Source: an uncultured Oribacterium sp. (lineage in GTDB: Bacteria > Bacillota > Clostridia > Lachnospirales > Lachnospiraceae). From it: 64,000 bases of DNA. The position numbers were made by a program, and so were the translations under genes. The notes under the pieces were generated by a model. It ran no database searches. It was not told the DNA's origin and saw nothing but the letters and a program-made list of their open reading frames with translations. Positions 44,327-51,930 of the stretch are shown one piece after another; the first letter of the stretch is position 1, and every line of letters starts with the position of its first letter. The stretch is taken from contig CAKQPT010000011.1 in the NCBI GenBank assembly GCA_934270345.1, forward strand, positions 7,817 through 71,816, read 5' to 3'.

Positions 44327-45052
44327 ATGAAGGACGTTGAATTTAAAGTACTGAGCAACGAAATGATCGCCCAGGACATCTTCCGTATGACACTGGACGG
44401 CGACACCTCGGACATCACGAAGCCGGGCCAGTTCGTTGAAATCAGGATTCCGGGACGCTATCTCCGTCGCCCGATTTCTGTGTGCGACTGGAGCGAGGGA
44501 AAGCTGACCCTGATCTATAAGGTCGTCGGTGAGGGCACCGAGGACCTGAGCTTCATGGAGCCGGGCGAGTACCTGACCGCACTGACCGGCTTAGGTAACG
44601 GCTATGACCTCCGGAACATCCCGAAGAACCCGGTCATCGCCGGCGGCGGTGTCGGTGTACCACCGATGTACGCACTGGCGAAGGCACTGAAGCAGCAGGG
44701 CATCACCCCGTATGTGGCTCTCGGCTTCAACTCGAAGGACGACGTGTTCTACGAGCAGGAGTTCCGCGAGCTCGGGGTGCCGGTCAATGTTGCCACCGTC
44801 GATGGCAGTCACGGCGCGAAGGGCTTCGTCACCGACATCTTCGGTGATCACCACGACTACGCCTTCGCCTGCGGCCCGGAGCCGATGCTGAAGGCCGTAT
44901 ACAGCAGCGTAAAGGATGGACAGTTCAGCTTCGAGGCACGCATGGGCTGCGGCTTCGGTGCCTGCATGGGCTGCAGCAAGAAGACGAAGCACGGCTTCAA
45001 GCGTGTCTGCAAGGATGGCCCTATTTTCACATGGGAGGAGATCGTATGGTAG
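44327..45052 (+). CDS. pyrK: Dihydroorotate dehydrogenase electron transfer subunit
   Basis: FAD/[2Fe-2S] subunit that passes electrons from PyrD to NAD+ (241 aa). RPISVCDW is the flavin-binding RxxS-type region; GGGVGVPPMYALAKAL the nucleotide site; cluster cysteines are in GCGFGACMGC and VCKDGP at the C terminus. pyrD starts 7 bases before its stop. AGGAGGAGA precedes the start at slightly long spacing. The 163-base gap after pyrC contains stems and a TATAAT at about 44243 without a matching -35. Confidence 0.92.
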   Translation: MKDVEFKVLSNEMIAQDIFRMTLDGDTSDITKPGQFVEIRIPGRYLRRPISVCDWSEGKLTLIYKVVGEGTEDLSFMEPGEYLTALTGLGNGYDLRNIPKNPVIAGGGVGVPPMYALAKALKQQGITPYVALGFNSKDDVFYEQEFRELGVPVNVATVDGSHGAKGFVTDIFGDHHDYAFACGPEPMLKAVYSSVKDGQFSFEARMGCGFGACMGCSKKTKHGFKRVCKDGPIFTWEEIVW

Positions 45053-45957
45053 ATATCACGACAGAGCTTTCTGGCATCAAACTGACAAATCCGGTCATTC
45101 CGGCCTCCGGAACCTTCGGCTACGGCAAGGAATACTGGGATCTCTATGATCTCGATATCCTCGGCTCCATCTCCTTCAAGGGAACGACCGTCGAGGAGCG
45201 TTACGGCAACGAGCTTCCACGTATCGCGGAGTGCCCGTCCGGCATGATCAACTCCGTCGGCCTCCAGAACCCGGGCATGCACGAGGTCATCGAGAAGGAG
45301 CTTCCAGAGCTTCGGGAGCACTTCCATAAGCCACTCGTGGCGAACATCTCCGGCTTCAGCATCCCGGAGTACGTACAGCTCGCCGAGGCCATGAGCGAGG
45401 TGCCGGAGGTCGGTATCCTCGAGGTCAATGTCTCCTGCCCGAACGTACATGGCGGTGGCATGGCCTTCGGTACCAGCGCAGAAAACGTGGCGGCGGTCAC
45501 CCGTGAGGTGAAGAAGGTCGCGAAGAAGCCGGTATACATCAAGCTGAGCCCGAACGTTACGGACATCGTATCGATCGCGAAGGCGGCAGAGGAGGCCGGT
45601 GCAGACGGCCTCGCCCTCATCAATACCCTGCTCGGCATGCGCATCGACATCCGTCGTCGCCAGCCGGTCATCAAGAACAAGATGGGCGGCTTCTCCGGTC
45701 CGGCGATCTTCCCGGTTGCAGTCCGTATGGTCTACCAGGTATCCCACGCGGTGAAGCTTCCGGTCATCGGTATGGGCGGTGTCTCCACGGCGAAGGACGT
45801 CATCGAGATGATGATGGCCGGTGCCAGTGCGGTCGAGGTCGGCGCAGCCAACCTCGTGAATCCGTATGTCTGCCGTGACATCATCGAGGACCTGCCGGAG
45901 GTATGCGCAGAGCTCGGCATCGAGAAGCTCGGCGACATCATCGGCTGCGTGGAGTGA
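45046..45957 (+). CDS. pyrD: Dihydroorotate dehydrogenase, class 1B catalytic subunit
   Basis: Oxidises dihydroorotate to orotate with FMN, together with PyrK (303 aa). The ATG at 45046 follows GGGAGGAGA inside the end of pyrK. The catalytic cysteine is in EVNVSCPNVHGGG; FMN/phosphate sites in IKLSPNVT and GMGGVSTAKDV. Pairing with PyrK marks it as the NAD-dependent 1B class, as expected for an anaerobic Firmicute. Confidence 0.95.
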   Translation: MVDITTELSGIKLTNPVIPASGTFGYGKEYWDLYDLDILGSISFKGTTVEERYGNELPRIAECPSGMINSVGLQNPGMHEVIEKELPELREHFHKPLVANISGFSIPEYVQLAEAMSEVPEVGILEVNVSCPNVHGGGMAFGTSAENVAAVTREVKKVAKKPVYIKLSPNVTDIVSIAKAAEEAGADGLALINTLLGMRIDIRRRQPVIKNKMGGFSGPAIFPVAVRMVYQVSHAVKLPVIGMGGVSTAKDVIEMMMAGASAVEVGAANLVNPYVCRDIIEDLPEVCAELGIEKLGDIIGCVE

Positions 45958-46079
45958 GCACGAGTGTAAGCATTGGCTACGCGTGGCGTCGTGCAGGCGA
46001 GTGCCGCACGGACGCAGAAAGATTAGATAAATACTGCTGCCTGCTCTTACCGGCGGCAGCGTGCATATAGGAGGAATTT

Positions 46080-46778
46080 ATGGGTAAGGACGTAATTATT
46101 GCACTGGATTTTCCGAGCGCGGAGGAAACCTACCGCTTTCTCGATCAGTTCACCGGCCGTAAGCCGTTCGTAAAGATCGGTATGGAGCTTTTCTATGCCG
46201 AGGGACCACAGATCGTGCGCGAGATCAAGAAGCGTGGTCACAAGGTCTTCCTCGACCTGAAGCTTCACGATATCCCGAACACCGTGAAGGGCGGCATGCA
46301 GTCCCTGCGTGATCTCGGCGTCGATATGACGAACGTACACGCGAGCGGCGGAATCCGCATGATGAAGGCCGCCGTTGAGGGCCTCACCAGAGAGGATGGT
46401 ACCCGTCCGATCCTGATCGCGGTAACACAGCTCACCTCCACCTCTCAGGAGACCATGACCGAGGAGCTGCTCATCGATCGTCCGATCGCAGACGTCGTTG
46501 TTCAGTATGCGAAGAACGCGCAGGCAGCCGGACTCGAGGGCGTCGTATGTTCACCGCTCGAGGCAGGTCGCATCCATGAGGAGGTCGGTGCAGACTTCCA
46601 GACCATCACCCCGGGTATCCGTTTCGCGGGCGATGCGGTCGGCGACCAGGCACGTGTGACGACCCCGGCGAAGGCACGTGAGATCGGCTCAGACTATATC
46701 GTGGTCGGCCGTTCCATCACCGCCGCTGCAGATCCGGTCGCAGCGTACGAGCGCGCGATGGCAGATTTCGTCGGCTGA
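46080..46778 (+). CDS. pyrF: Orotidine 5'-phosphate decarboxylase
   Basis: Final step to UMP (232 aa). The D-x-K-x-x-D catalytic set is in [19 protein letters not shown] and TPGIR mark the barrel ends. Of the short (about 230-240 aa) group. AGGAGG precedes the start. The 122-base gap before it holds GCACGA/TCGTGC and GCTGCC/GGCAGC stems. Confidence 0.95.
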   Translation: MGKDVIIALDFPSAEETYRFLDQFTGRKPFVKIGMELFYAEGPQIVREIKKRGHKVFLDLKLHDIPNTVKGGMQSLRDLGVDMTNVHASGGIRMMKAAVEGLTREDGTRPILIAVTQLTSTSQETMTEELLIDRPIADVVVQYAKNAQAAGLEGVVCSPLEAGRIHEEVGADFQTITPGIRFAGDAVGDQARVTTPAKAREIGSDYIVVGRSITAAADPVAAYERAMADFVG

Positions 46779-46902
46779 GATACCGCAGCGCTTCATGACG
46801 ATGTGAAGCCGGAAGCATTGGACGCAGGAACAGAAGAACAGAAGAAACCAAGCGGTGTCCGGAGCACGGCCGCCGATCAGCATAGAATAGGAGTATATAA
46901 CT

Positions 46903-47547
46903 ATGGCAACAAAGGAAGATATCGCAAGAGGTCTGTTATCCATTAAGGCAGTATTTTTAAAGCCGGATGATCCATTTACCTGGGCGTCGGGCATCAAGTC
47001 CCCGATCTACTGTGACAACCGTCTGGTACTGAGCTACCCGGAGGTTCGTTCCCTCGTAGAGCATGCCATCGCCGATAAGGTGAAGGAGCTCTACCCGGAG
47101 GCAGAGGCACTCGAGGGCACCAGCACTGCAGGTATCGCACATGCCGCGATCGCAGCGGACATCCTCGGACTCCCGATGGGCTATGTGCGTGGCTCGGCGA
47201 AGGATCACGGCCGCAAGAACCAGATCGAGGGAAGACTCGAGAAGGGTGAGAAGGTCGTCGTGATCGAGGATCTGATCTCCACCGGTGGTTCCGTACTTGA
47301 CTGCGTGGAGCCGCTTCGTGAGGCTGGCGCAGAGGTGCTCGGCATCGTGTCCATCTTCACCTATGGCATGCAGAAGGGCATCGACCGCCTGAACGCAGCG
47401 AACGTGGTGAACACCTCGCTCTGCGATCTCGATACCCTCGTAAAGGTAGCGGTTGAGGAGAACTACATCAAGCCGGAGGACGAGGCGAAGCTCCTCAAGT
47501 TCCGCGATAATCCTTCCGACGAGTCCTGGATGACGCACCAGGGATAA
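46903..47547 (+). CDS. pyrE: Orotate phosphoribosyltransferase
   Basis: Transfers phosphoribose from PRPP to orotate (214 aa). The PRPP motif is VVVIEDLISTGGSVLD, and the flexible catalytic loop is GSAKDHGRKNQIEG. It follows pyrF with a 124-base gap; ATAGGAG is the ribosome binding site. A structured spacer (47573-47672) separates it from pyrB. Confidence 0.95.
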   Translation: MATKEDIARGLLSIKAVFLKPDDPFTWASGIKSPIYCDNRLVLSYPEVRSLVEHAIADKVKELYPEAEALEGTSTAGIAHAAIAADILGLPMGYVRGSAKDHGRKNQIEGRLEKGEKVVVIEDLISTGGSVLDCVEPLREAGAEVLGIVSIFTYGMQKGIDRLNAANVVNTSLCDLDTLVKVAVEENYIKPEDEAKLLKFRDNPSDESWMTHQG

Positions 47548-47572
47548 AACATACATCGATATGAACATGAAA

Positions 47573-47672
47573 CTGCCCGGATGAACGTAGCAGTCTGACG
47601 GGAAACATACGTCAGACTGGCCAGAACCGTCGTGGAAACACGCGTGTTCTGGGAGCTTCGACATTCGGGCAG
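47573..47672 (+). ncRNA. Three-way-junction RNA leader between pyrE and pyrB
   Basis: CTGCCCGGATG (47573-47583) pairs with CATTCGGGCAG (47662-47672), one mismatch. It encloses a perfect 10-bp hairpin CAGTCTGACG/CGTCAGACTG (47591-47619) and a second hairpin CCAGAAC/GTTCTGG (47621-47652) whose inner stem CGTG/CACG carries a GAAA tetraloop. No T-run follows, and no PyrR box is apparent. It may control translation of pyrBI, protect a processed end, or sense a ligand. Confidence 0.6.
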
Positions 47673-47733
47673 CGCCATGAACATATATACAGGAGACATT
47701 GGCATAAGATATAAGGCTGAAGGAGGCTTTCTG

Positions 47734-48651
47734 ATGGCAAGAAGTATTGTAAATATTCTGGATCTTTCCGTAGATGAAATTTACCATCTGCTGGATCTCG
47801 CCGATGATATCGATCAGAACCCGGAGAAGTATCAGGATCGATGCGCACATAAGCAGCTGGCAACACTGTTTTTCGAGCCGTCCACGCGTACGCGACTGAG
47901 CTTCGAGTCCGCGATGCTCGCACTGGGCGGACAGACCCTGGGCTTTGCTGGTGCATCAAACTCGAGCGCGTCGAAGGGCGAGTCGGTGTCCGATACGATC
48001 GAGGTCATTTCAAACTACGTGGACATCATCGCGATGCGTCATCCGAAGGAGGGTGCGCCGGTCGTGGCGTCGATGCATACCCGCGTTCCGCTGGTCAATG
48101 CAGGCGACGGCGGACACTTCCACCCGACCCAGACGCTGGCTGACCTTCTCACGATCCGTCGTACGAAGGGGACCATCGAGGGCCTGACCATCGGCTTCTG
48201 CGGCGACCTCAAGTTCGGTCGTACGGTACACTCCCTCATCGATGCGATGCTTCGCTATCCGAACAACCGCTATATCCTGATCTCCCCGGAGGAGCTTCGT
48301 CTTCCGGAGTACGAGATCGATAAGCTGAAGGAGGCCGGTGCCGAGTTCGTCGAGACGAGATCCCTCGAGGAGGCGATGCCGGAGCTCGACATTCTCTACA
48401 TGACCCGTGTACAGAAGGAGCGTTTCTTCAACGAGGAGGATTACCTTCGTCTGAAGGACATCTATATCCTGACCCCGGAGAAGCTGAAGACTGCGAAGGC
48501 CGACATGGCCATCCTTCATCCGCTGCCTAGAGTCAATGAAATCTCCGTCGCCGTGGACCAGGATCCGCGCGCGAAGTACTTCTACCAGACCCTCTGCGGC
48601 AAGCAGATGCGTATGGCACTGATTCTGTATCTTTTAGGACTGGATAAGTAA
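47734..48651 (+). CDS. pyrB: Aspartate carbamoyltransferase catalytic subunit
   Basis: Commits carbamoyl phosphate to pyrimidines (305 aa). The start at 47734 follows GAAGGAGG; an earlier in-frame ATG at 47632 lies inside the structured leader and is rejected. Carbamoyl-phosphate site FFEPSTRTRLSFE, then HPxQ-like HPTQTLADLLT, and HPLPRVNEI for the aspartate loop. The regulatory subunit follows after 11 bases, so the enzyme is of the allosteric class B (PyrBI) type. Confidence 0.95.
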   Translation: MARSIVNILDLSVDEIYHLLDLADDIDQNPEKYQDRCAHKQLATLFFEPSTRTRLSFESAMLALGGQTLGFAGASNSSASKGESVSDTIEVISNYVDIIAMRHPKEGAPVVASMHTRVPLVNAGDGGHFHPTQTLADLLTIRRTKGTIEGLTIGFCGDLKFGRTVHSLIDAMLRYPNNRYILISPEELRLPEYEIDKLKEAGAEFVETRSLEEAMPELDILYMTRVQKERFFNEEDYLRLKDIYILTPEKLKTAKADMAILHPLPRVNEISVAVDQDPRAKYFYQTLCGKQMRMALILYLLGLDK

Positions 48652-48662
48652 GGAGGCACAAC

Positions 48663-49094
48663 ATGAAGGTAGATGGAATTGAGAATGGTATCGTACTCGA
48701 TCATATCACAGCTGGAAAGGGGATGCTGGTGTACAAGTATCTGCACCTCGACCGCCTCTCTTCACAGGTGGCGCTGATCCAGAACTGTAGCTCTGGAAAA
48801 ATGGGGCGGAAGGACATCGTAAAGATCTCCGAGGATCTGGATCTCGACCTCGATGTCCTCGGCTACATCGATCCGGGCATCACCGTGAACTACATCAAGA
48901 ACGGTGCACGTGTGGAGAAGAAGGCACTGAGCCTGCCGGAGACCCTCACGAACGTACTCACCTGCAAGAACCCGCGCTGCATCAGCTCGACCGAGCAGGA
49001 GCTTCCGCAGGTTTTCAAGATCGTCGACCGGAACCGCGCACTCTATCGCTGCGCGTACTGCGACACCATCGTACGGAATGAAGAACTGAAGTGA
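48663..49094 (+). CDS. pyrI: Aspartate carbamoyltransferase regulatory subunit
   Basis: Binds CTP/ATP and joins PyrB trimers (143 aa). The Zn-binding cysteines are CKNPRC and CAYC in the C-terminal domain; the N-terminal allosteric domain begins with the conserved GIVLDHI. AAGGAGG precedes the ATG. Last gene of the pyr operon, followed by a strong terminator. Confidence 0.95.
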   Translation: MKVDGIENGIVLDHITAGKGMLVYKYLHLDRLSSQVALIQNCSSGKMGRKDIVKISEDLDLDLDVLGYIDPGITVNYIKNGARVEKKALSLPETLTNVLTCKNPRCISSTEQELPQVFKIVDRNRALYRCAYCDTIVRNEELK

Positions 49095-49113
49095 GTTTTT
49101 GAAGCGCATTTTG

Positions 49114-49140
49114 GGCATGCCGCATGGCATGCCCTTTTTG
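49114..49140 (+). terminator. Terminator of the pyr operon
   Basis: GGGCATGCC, GCAT, GGCATGCCC, T5. A second palindrome, CAGGGGCC/GGGCCCCTG, follows at 49156-49175. Confidence 0.93.
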
Positions 49141-49186
49141 TATCCATGATTACGTCAGGGGCCTCAGGGCCCCTGGATGATAGGTG

Positions 49187-49280
49187 AAGTTTGAGGCGGC
49201 TCCTCATGAGCCCACCCCATGGAATCTGTGAATACTGGTGCGTTTCGGACCCACCCCAGCTCATGAGGAGCCTCAAACTT
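49187..49280 (-). repeat. 94-bp inverted-repeat element, copy 2
   Basis: AAGTTTGAGGC...CTCCTCATGAG (49187-49210) pairs with CTCATGAGGAGCCTCAAACTT's counterpart at 49260-49280. The interior, reverse-complemented, aligns with that of 9913-10006 (GGGTGGGTCCGAAACGCAC, TCCATGGGGTGGG). The rest of 49141-49390 has no gene. Confidence 0.8.
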
Positions 49281-49393
49281 CTGAACACCTGGAATTCACA
49301 AGCGATAACCCATCTAATCAAGCCTCTTGATATCTATAGAGAGGTGGATGGTTGGTAGACAACAGAAAAATCAGCATTTATAAAAATAGAGAA

Positions 49394-49420
49394 AGGTTGT
49401 CCGAGAGGACAATCTTTTTT
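49394..49420 (+). terminator. Terminator upstream of the ATPase/TOPRIM cassette
   Basis: GGTTGTCC, GAGA, GGACAATC, T6. No gene ends just before it, so it may insulate the cassette or be left from a lost gene. Confidence 0.85.
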
Positions 49421-49458
49421 GTTATTCATGTAATATGTCATATACAATATATTGCTGG

Positions 49459-49487
49459 TTGACAATATGCTGTAAAAACCATATATT
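49459..49487 (+). promoter_or_regulatory. Promoter of the XRE-ATPase-TOPRIM operon
   Basis: TTGACA (49459-49464), 17-nt spacer, TATATT (49482-49487); TAGGAGGTG follows before the ATG at 49509. Confidence 0.85.
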
Positions 49488-49508
49488 CTATGTAGGAGGT
49501 GTATATTT

Positions 49509-49820
49509 ATGGATGATTTTCAGTTATATATGCGTGACGCTTTGAAGGATATTCAGTTTACGGACGAGGTAAAGGAACCATCCGTTCCGTATTATGATGT
49601 TGCAGATGATATAAAACAACTCGTTATAGAAGAGCGTGATAAAGCAGGGATGACGCAGGTGGAACTTGCTCACAAAACAGGGATTTCTCAAGCGAATATC
49701 AGCAGGATTGAGCGAGGACAGACGTTGCCAAATCTGAATACCTTGAAGAAGATTGCGGATGCAGTAGATAAGCGCCTGGTAATTCAGTTTGAAGATTTTG
49801 CGGAGGATGACAATGGCTAA
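49509..49820 (+). CDS. XRE-family helix-turn-helix protein
   Basis: A 103-aa protein with an N-terminal acidic segment and an HTH_XRE domain (GMTQVELAHKTGISQANISRIERGQ). Probably the autoregulator of the cassette, or an antitoxin-like subunit, as in HigA-type proteins. Its stop overlaps the ATPase start by 8 bases. The AT-rich codon use (GAT, AAA, ATA) differs from the flanking pyr and pepP genes, pointing to recent acquisition. Confidence 0.85.
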   Translation: MDDFQLYMRDALKDIQFTDEVKEPSVPYYDVADDIKQLVIEERDKAGMTQVELAHKTGISQANISRIERGQTLPNLNTLKKIADAVDKRLVIQFEDFAEDDNG

Positions 49821-50922
49821 GATAATCAGCAGCTTTACGATTGCAAGCTATCGCGGTATCCATAGCCTGACGGTAGATCAGCTGAATGATATTAATTTAA
49901 TTGTGGGTGACAATAACTGCGGAAAGACCAGCGTGCTGGAAGCACTTTTACTACTGAGGGCACCGTCTGATTTTATCAATCTTATACGCCTTGCCAGAGT
50001 AAGGATGGGATCAGGACTTTACACGGCTGACTATGAGAATTTCATTAATATGATTTCGAAAACGGATGAAGGTAAAGGATTTGGTATCCATGCAGTTGCA
50101 AACGGAAAAACCTTTCAGTGCGTAGTTCAGGGTGAAGAGTCCAGGATTCTGCTTGATCCGAAAGATTTAAACCAGCAATCTGGTCGTATTGGTATGCCGG
50201 AAGTGAAGAATGTGGACGTGAACGGCAGTACGGAAGCCATGGCATTTAACGGAGTCATAAAATATGACATTGGTGAAGGTATTCACGAGGAAAAGTTGTC
50301 GATAAATGAGTATTCCAGATTCGGTGGTATGCAGGTAGGAATACATGATCAGTTAAAAATCCAGTATCTGGCACCGTTTGACCATATTCGGGGCAACATT
50401 ATTAACCGGATTATCAGAAATGAAAAGTATAAGGAATTGTGTATCCATATTCTCAAAATATTTGATCCGAACATCGAGGATCTTCTGATTCTTCGTAATG
50501 AACATACGGGGAGGCCTGTTGAATATATTCGGCATAAAATCACTGGAAATATGCCGATTTCCACTTATGGGGACGGAATAAAGAAGGTGCTGTCGCTTGC
50601 AAATGCGATTGCTGGAGCCAGCGGTGGAATCCTTCTGATTGATGAGGTAGAAACTGCAATACACTCAAAATACTATAATAAGATTTTCGGCTTTCTGGCC
50701 ATGGCGTGCCAGCAGTTTGGCGTCCAGCTATTTATAACAACGCATAGCATCGAAGCGGTGGATGGATTGCTCGCTACGCAGAACTACAGCGAACAGGAGA
50801 GTGAAGATCACATCAATGTTATTACGCTGAAGAAGGGACCGGCCAGAACATATTCCAGAATTATGTCCGGTAGACAGGTGGCGAATGACCGTGAGGCATT
50901 CGGGTTTGAGGTGCGTCTATGA
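49813..50922 (+). CDS. AAA ATPase, OLD/AriA-like, probable defence component
   Basis: A 369-aa SMC/ABC-type ATPase related to OLD-family ATPase domains. Walker A GDNNCGKT is at residues 32-39, after the typical IASYRGIHSL start. A signature-like region STYGDGIKKVLSLANAI, Walker B GGILLIDEVETAIH and the H-loop ITTHSIEA follow. It lacks the C-terminal TOPRIM nuclease of full OLD proteins; that function appears in the next gene, whose ATG overlaps this stop in ATGA. The start at 49813 follows GGAGG. The two-protein layout resembles PARIS (AriA/AriB) and split OLD systems, which trigger abortive infection; this specific role is inferred. Confidence 0.85.
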   Translation: MAKIISSFTIASYRGIHSLTVDQLNDINLIVGDNNCGKTSVLEALLLLRAPSDFINLIRLARVRMGSGLYTADYENFINMISKTDEGKGFGIHAVANGKTFQCVVQGEESRILLDPKDLNQQSGRIGMPEVKNVDVNGSTEAMAFNGVIKYDIGEGIHEEKLSINEYSRFGGMQVGIHDQLKIQYLAPFDHIRGNIINRIIRNEKYKELCIHILKIFDPNIEDLLILRNEHTGRPVEYIRHKITGNMPISTYGDGIKKVLSLANAIAGASGGILLIDEVETAIHSKYYNKIFGFLAMACQQFGVQLFITTHSIEAVDGLLATQNYSEQESEDHINVITLKKGPARTYSRIMSGRQVANDREAFGFEVRL

Positions 50923-51647
50923 ATAGTCTGATGCTCTGCGAAGGAAAGACGGATGCCATTTTATTGAGTTACTACATGAAGAATGTATTCGGGTGGGAGC
51001 CTTTACGAAAAGCACCGCATTTCTTAAATATTCAGGTTGAGCGAAATAGGAACCAAAATGTTGCCTGGTATAAACATGGAGAGGACCTTCTTCTGATTGC
51101 AGCTGTCGGAGGAAACAGCAACTTTGGACATTTTTTCGAGCAGAGAATTAAAGCTCCGCTGATTGACGCGGGTGCGTTTCAGAAAATTGCAATTATTACT
51201 GACCGGGATAAGAGAGAGGTACAGGAAATAGAGAAATCATTTATAGATGATTTCGATGGTTTTTTCACAAGATTAAAGAATCAAGTGTGGTTGCAGCAGG
51301 ATTTCCAGAACGGATTCAAACAGGATGAAGCTGTCGACGTTTTACTGTTGGTGATCCCGGAGGCTCATCAAGGAGCGTTAGAAACATTACTACTTGATTC
51401 AATATCGGAAGATCCCTACGATGCGGCAATTGTAGAGGCTGCAAAAAAGTTTGTTCATAATACTAGGTGTATCGCGAAGAGATATATCTCATCAGATCGC
51501 CTGGAATTAAAGTCTCAGTTGAGCACGACCTGGGCCATCCAGTCACCAGAGAAAGTGTTTGATTTTATCAATGAACAGATTGATTCGGTGAAGTGGGATA
51601 AATCACAAACTCTACGTGAGTGCTTTAAAGAATTAGCGAAGCTGTAA
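50919..51647 (+). CDS. TOPRIM-domain protein, OLD/AriB-like, probable defence effector
   Basis: A 242-aa protein. MLCEGKTDAILLSYY contains the TOPRIM glutamate, and IAIITDRDKREV the DxD-type metal motif, about 90 residues apart, as in DUF3226/DUF4435-like TOPRIM proteins that work with an AAA ATPase. A nuclease activity acting on tRNA or DNA after phage sensing is plausible by analogy with AriB and OLD. It is translationally coupled to the ATPase (ATGA). No transmembrane segment. Low GC like the rest of the cassette. Confidence 0.78.
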   Translation: MNSLMLCEGKTDAILLSYYMKNVFGWEPLRKAPHFLNIQVERNRNQNVAWYKHGEDLLLIAAVGGNSNFGHFFEQRIKAPLIDAGAFQKIAIITDRDKREVQEIEKSFIDDFDGFFTRLKNQVWLQQDFQNGFKQDEAVDVLLLVIPEAHQGALETLLLDSISEDPYDAAIVEAAKKFVHNTRCIAKRYISSDRLELKSQLSTTWAIQSPEKVFDFINEQIDSVKWDKSQTLRECFKELAKL

Positions 51648-51658
51648 TAAAACCATAG

Positions 51659-51700
51659 CCGTCGCATGACCGGATAATCATTCATCCAGTCATGTGGCGG
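51659..51700 (+). terminator. Hairpin at the end of the defence-like operon
   Basis: CATGAC/GTCATG and GGAT/ATCC pair, with CCG/CGG outside; followed by TTCTGTTTG. A weak terminator. Confidence 0.5.
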
Positions 51701-51738
51701 TTCTGTTTGCTTGAGGCATATAAGTTGAGTTTAAGCCA

Positions 51739-51803
51739 GGGTCCCGGCTTAGAGTCTTCCAAGCTCGGAGTACTGTGTTTCTGCTACCGGCCCTCCGGGG
51801 CCC
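51739..51803 (+). repeat. Truncated rod-hairpin element, 3' part only
   Basis: CGGCTTAGAGTCTTCC, then AAGCTCGGAGTACTGTG, matches the 3' halves of the full copies (closest to 55026 and 13111). No 5' half is present; the defence-like operon abuts it. Confidence 0.75.
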
Positions 51804-51930
51804 TGGCGTTCATTGACGGTTCATTGACGAAAATCGCCTCCCGCTTCCATCTGCATCCGAAAAATGCTAGACTAGGTAGAGCTATCGAAAGAATGTAAAC
51901 CATAATAATTAGATATAAAGGAGTACGGAG

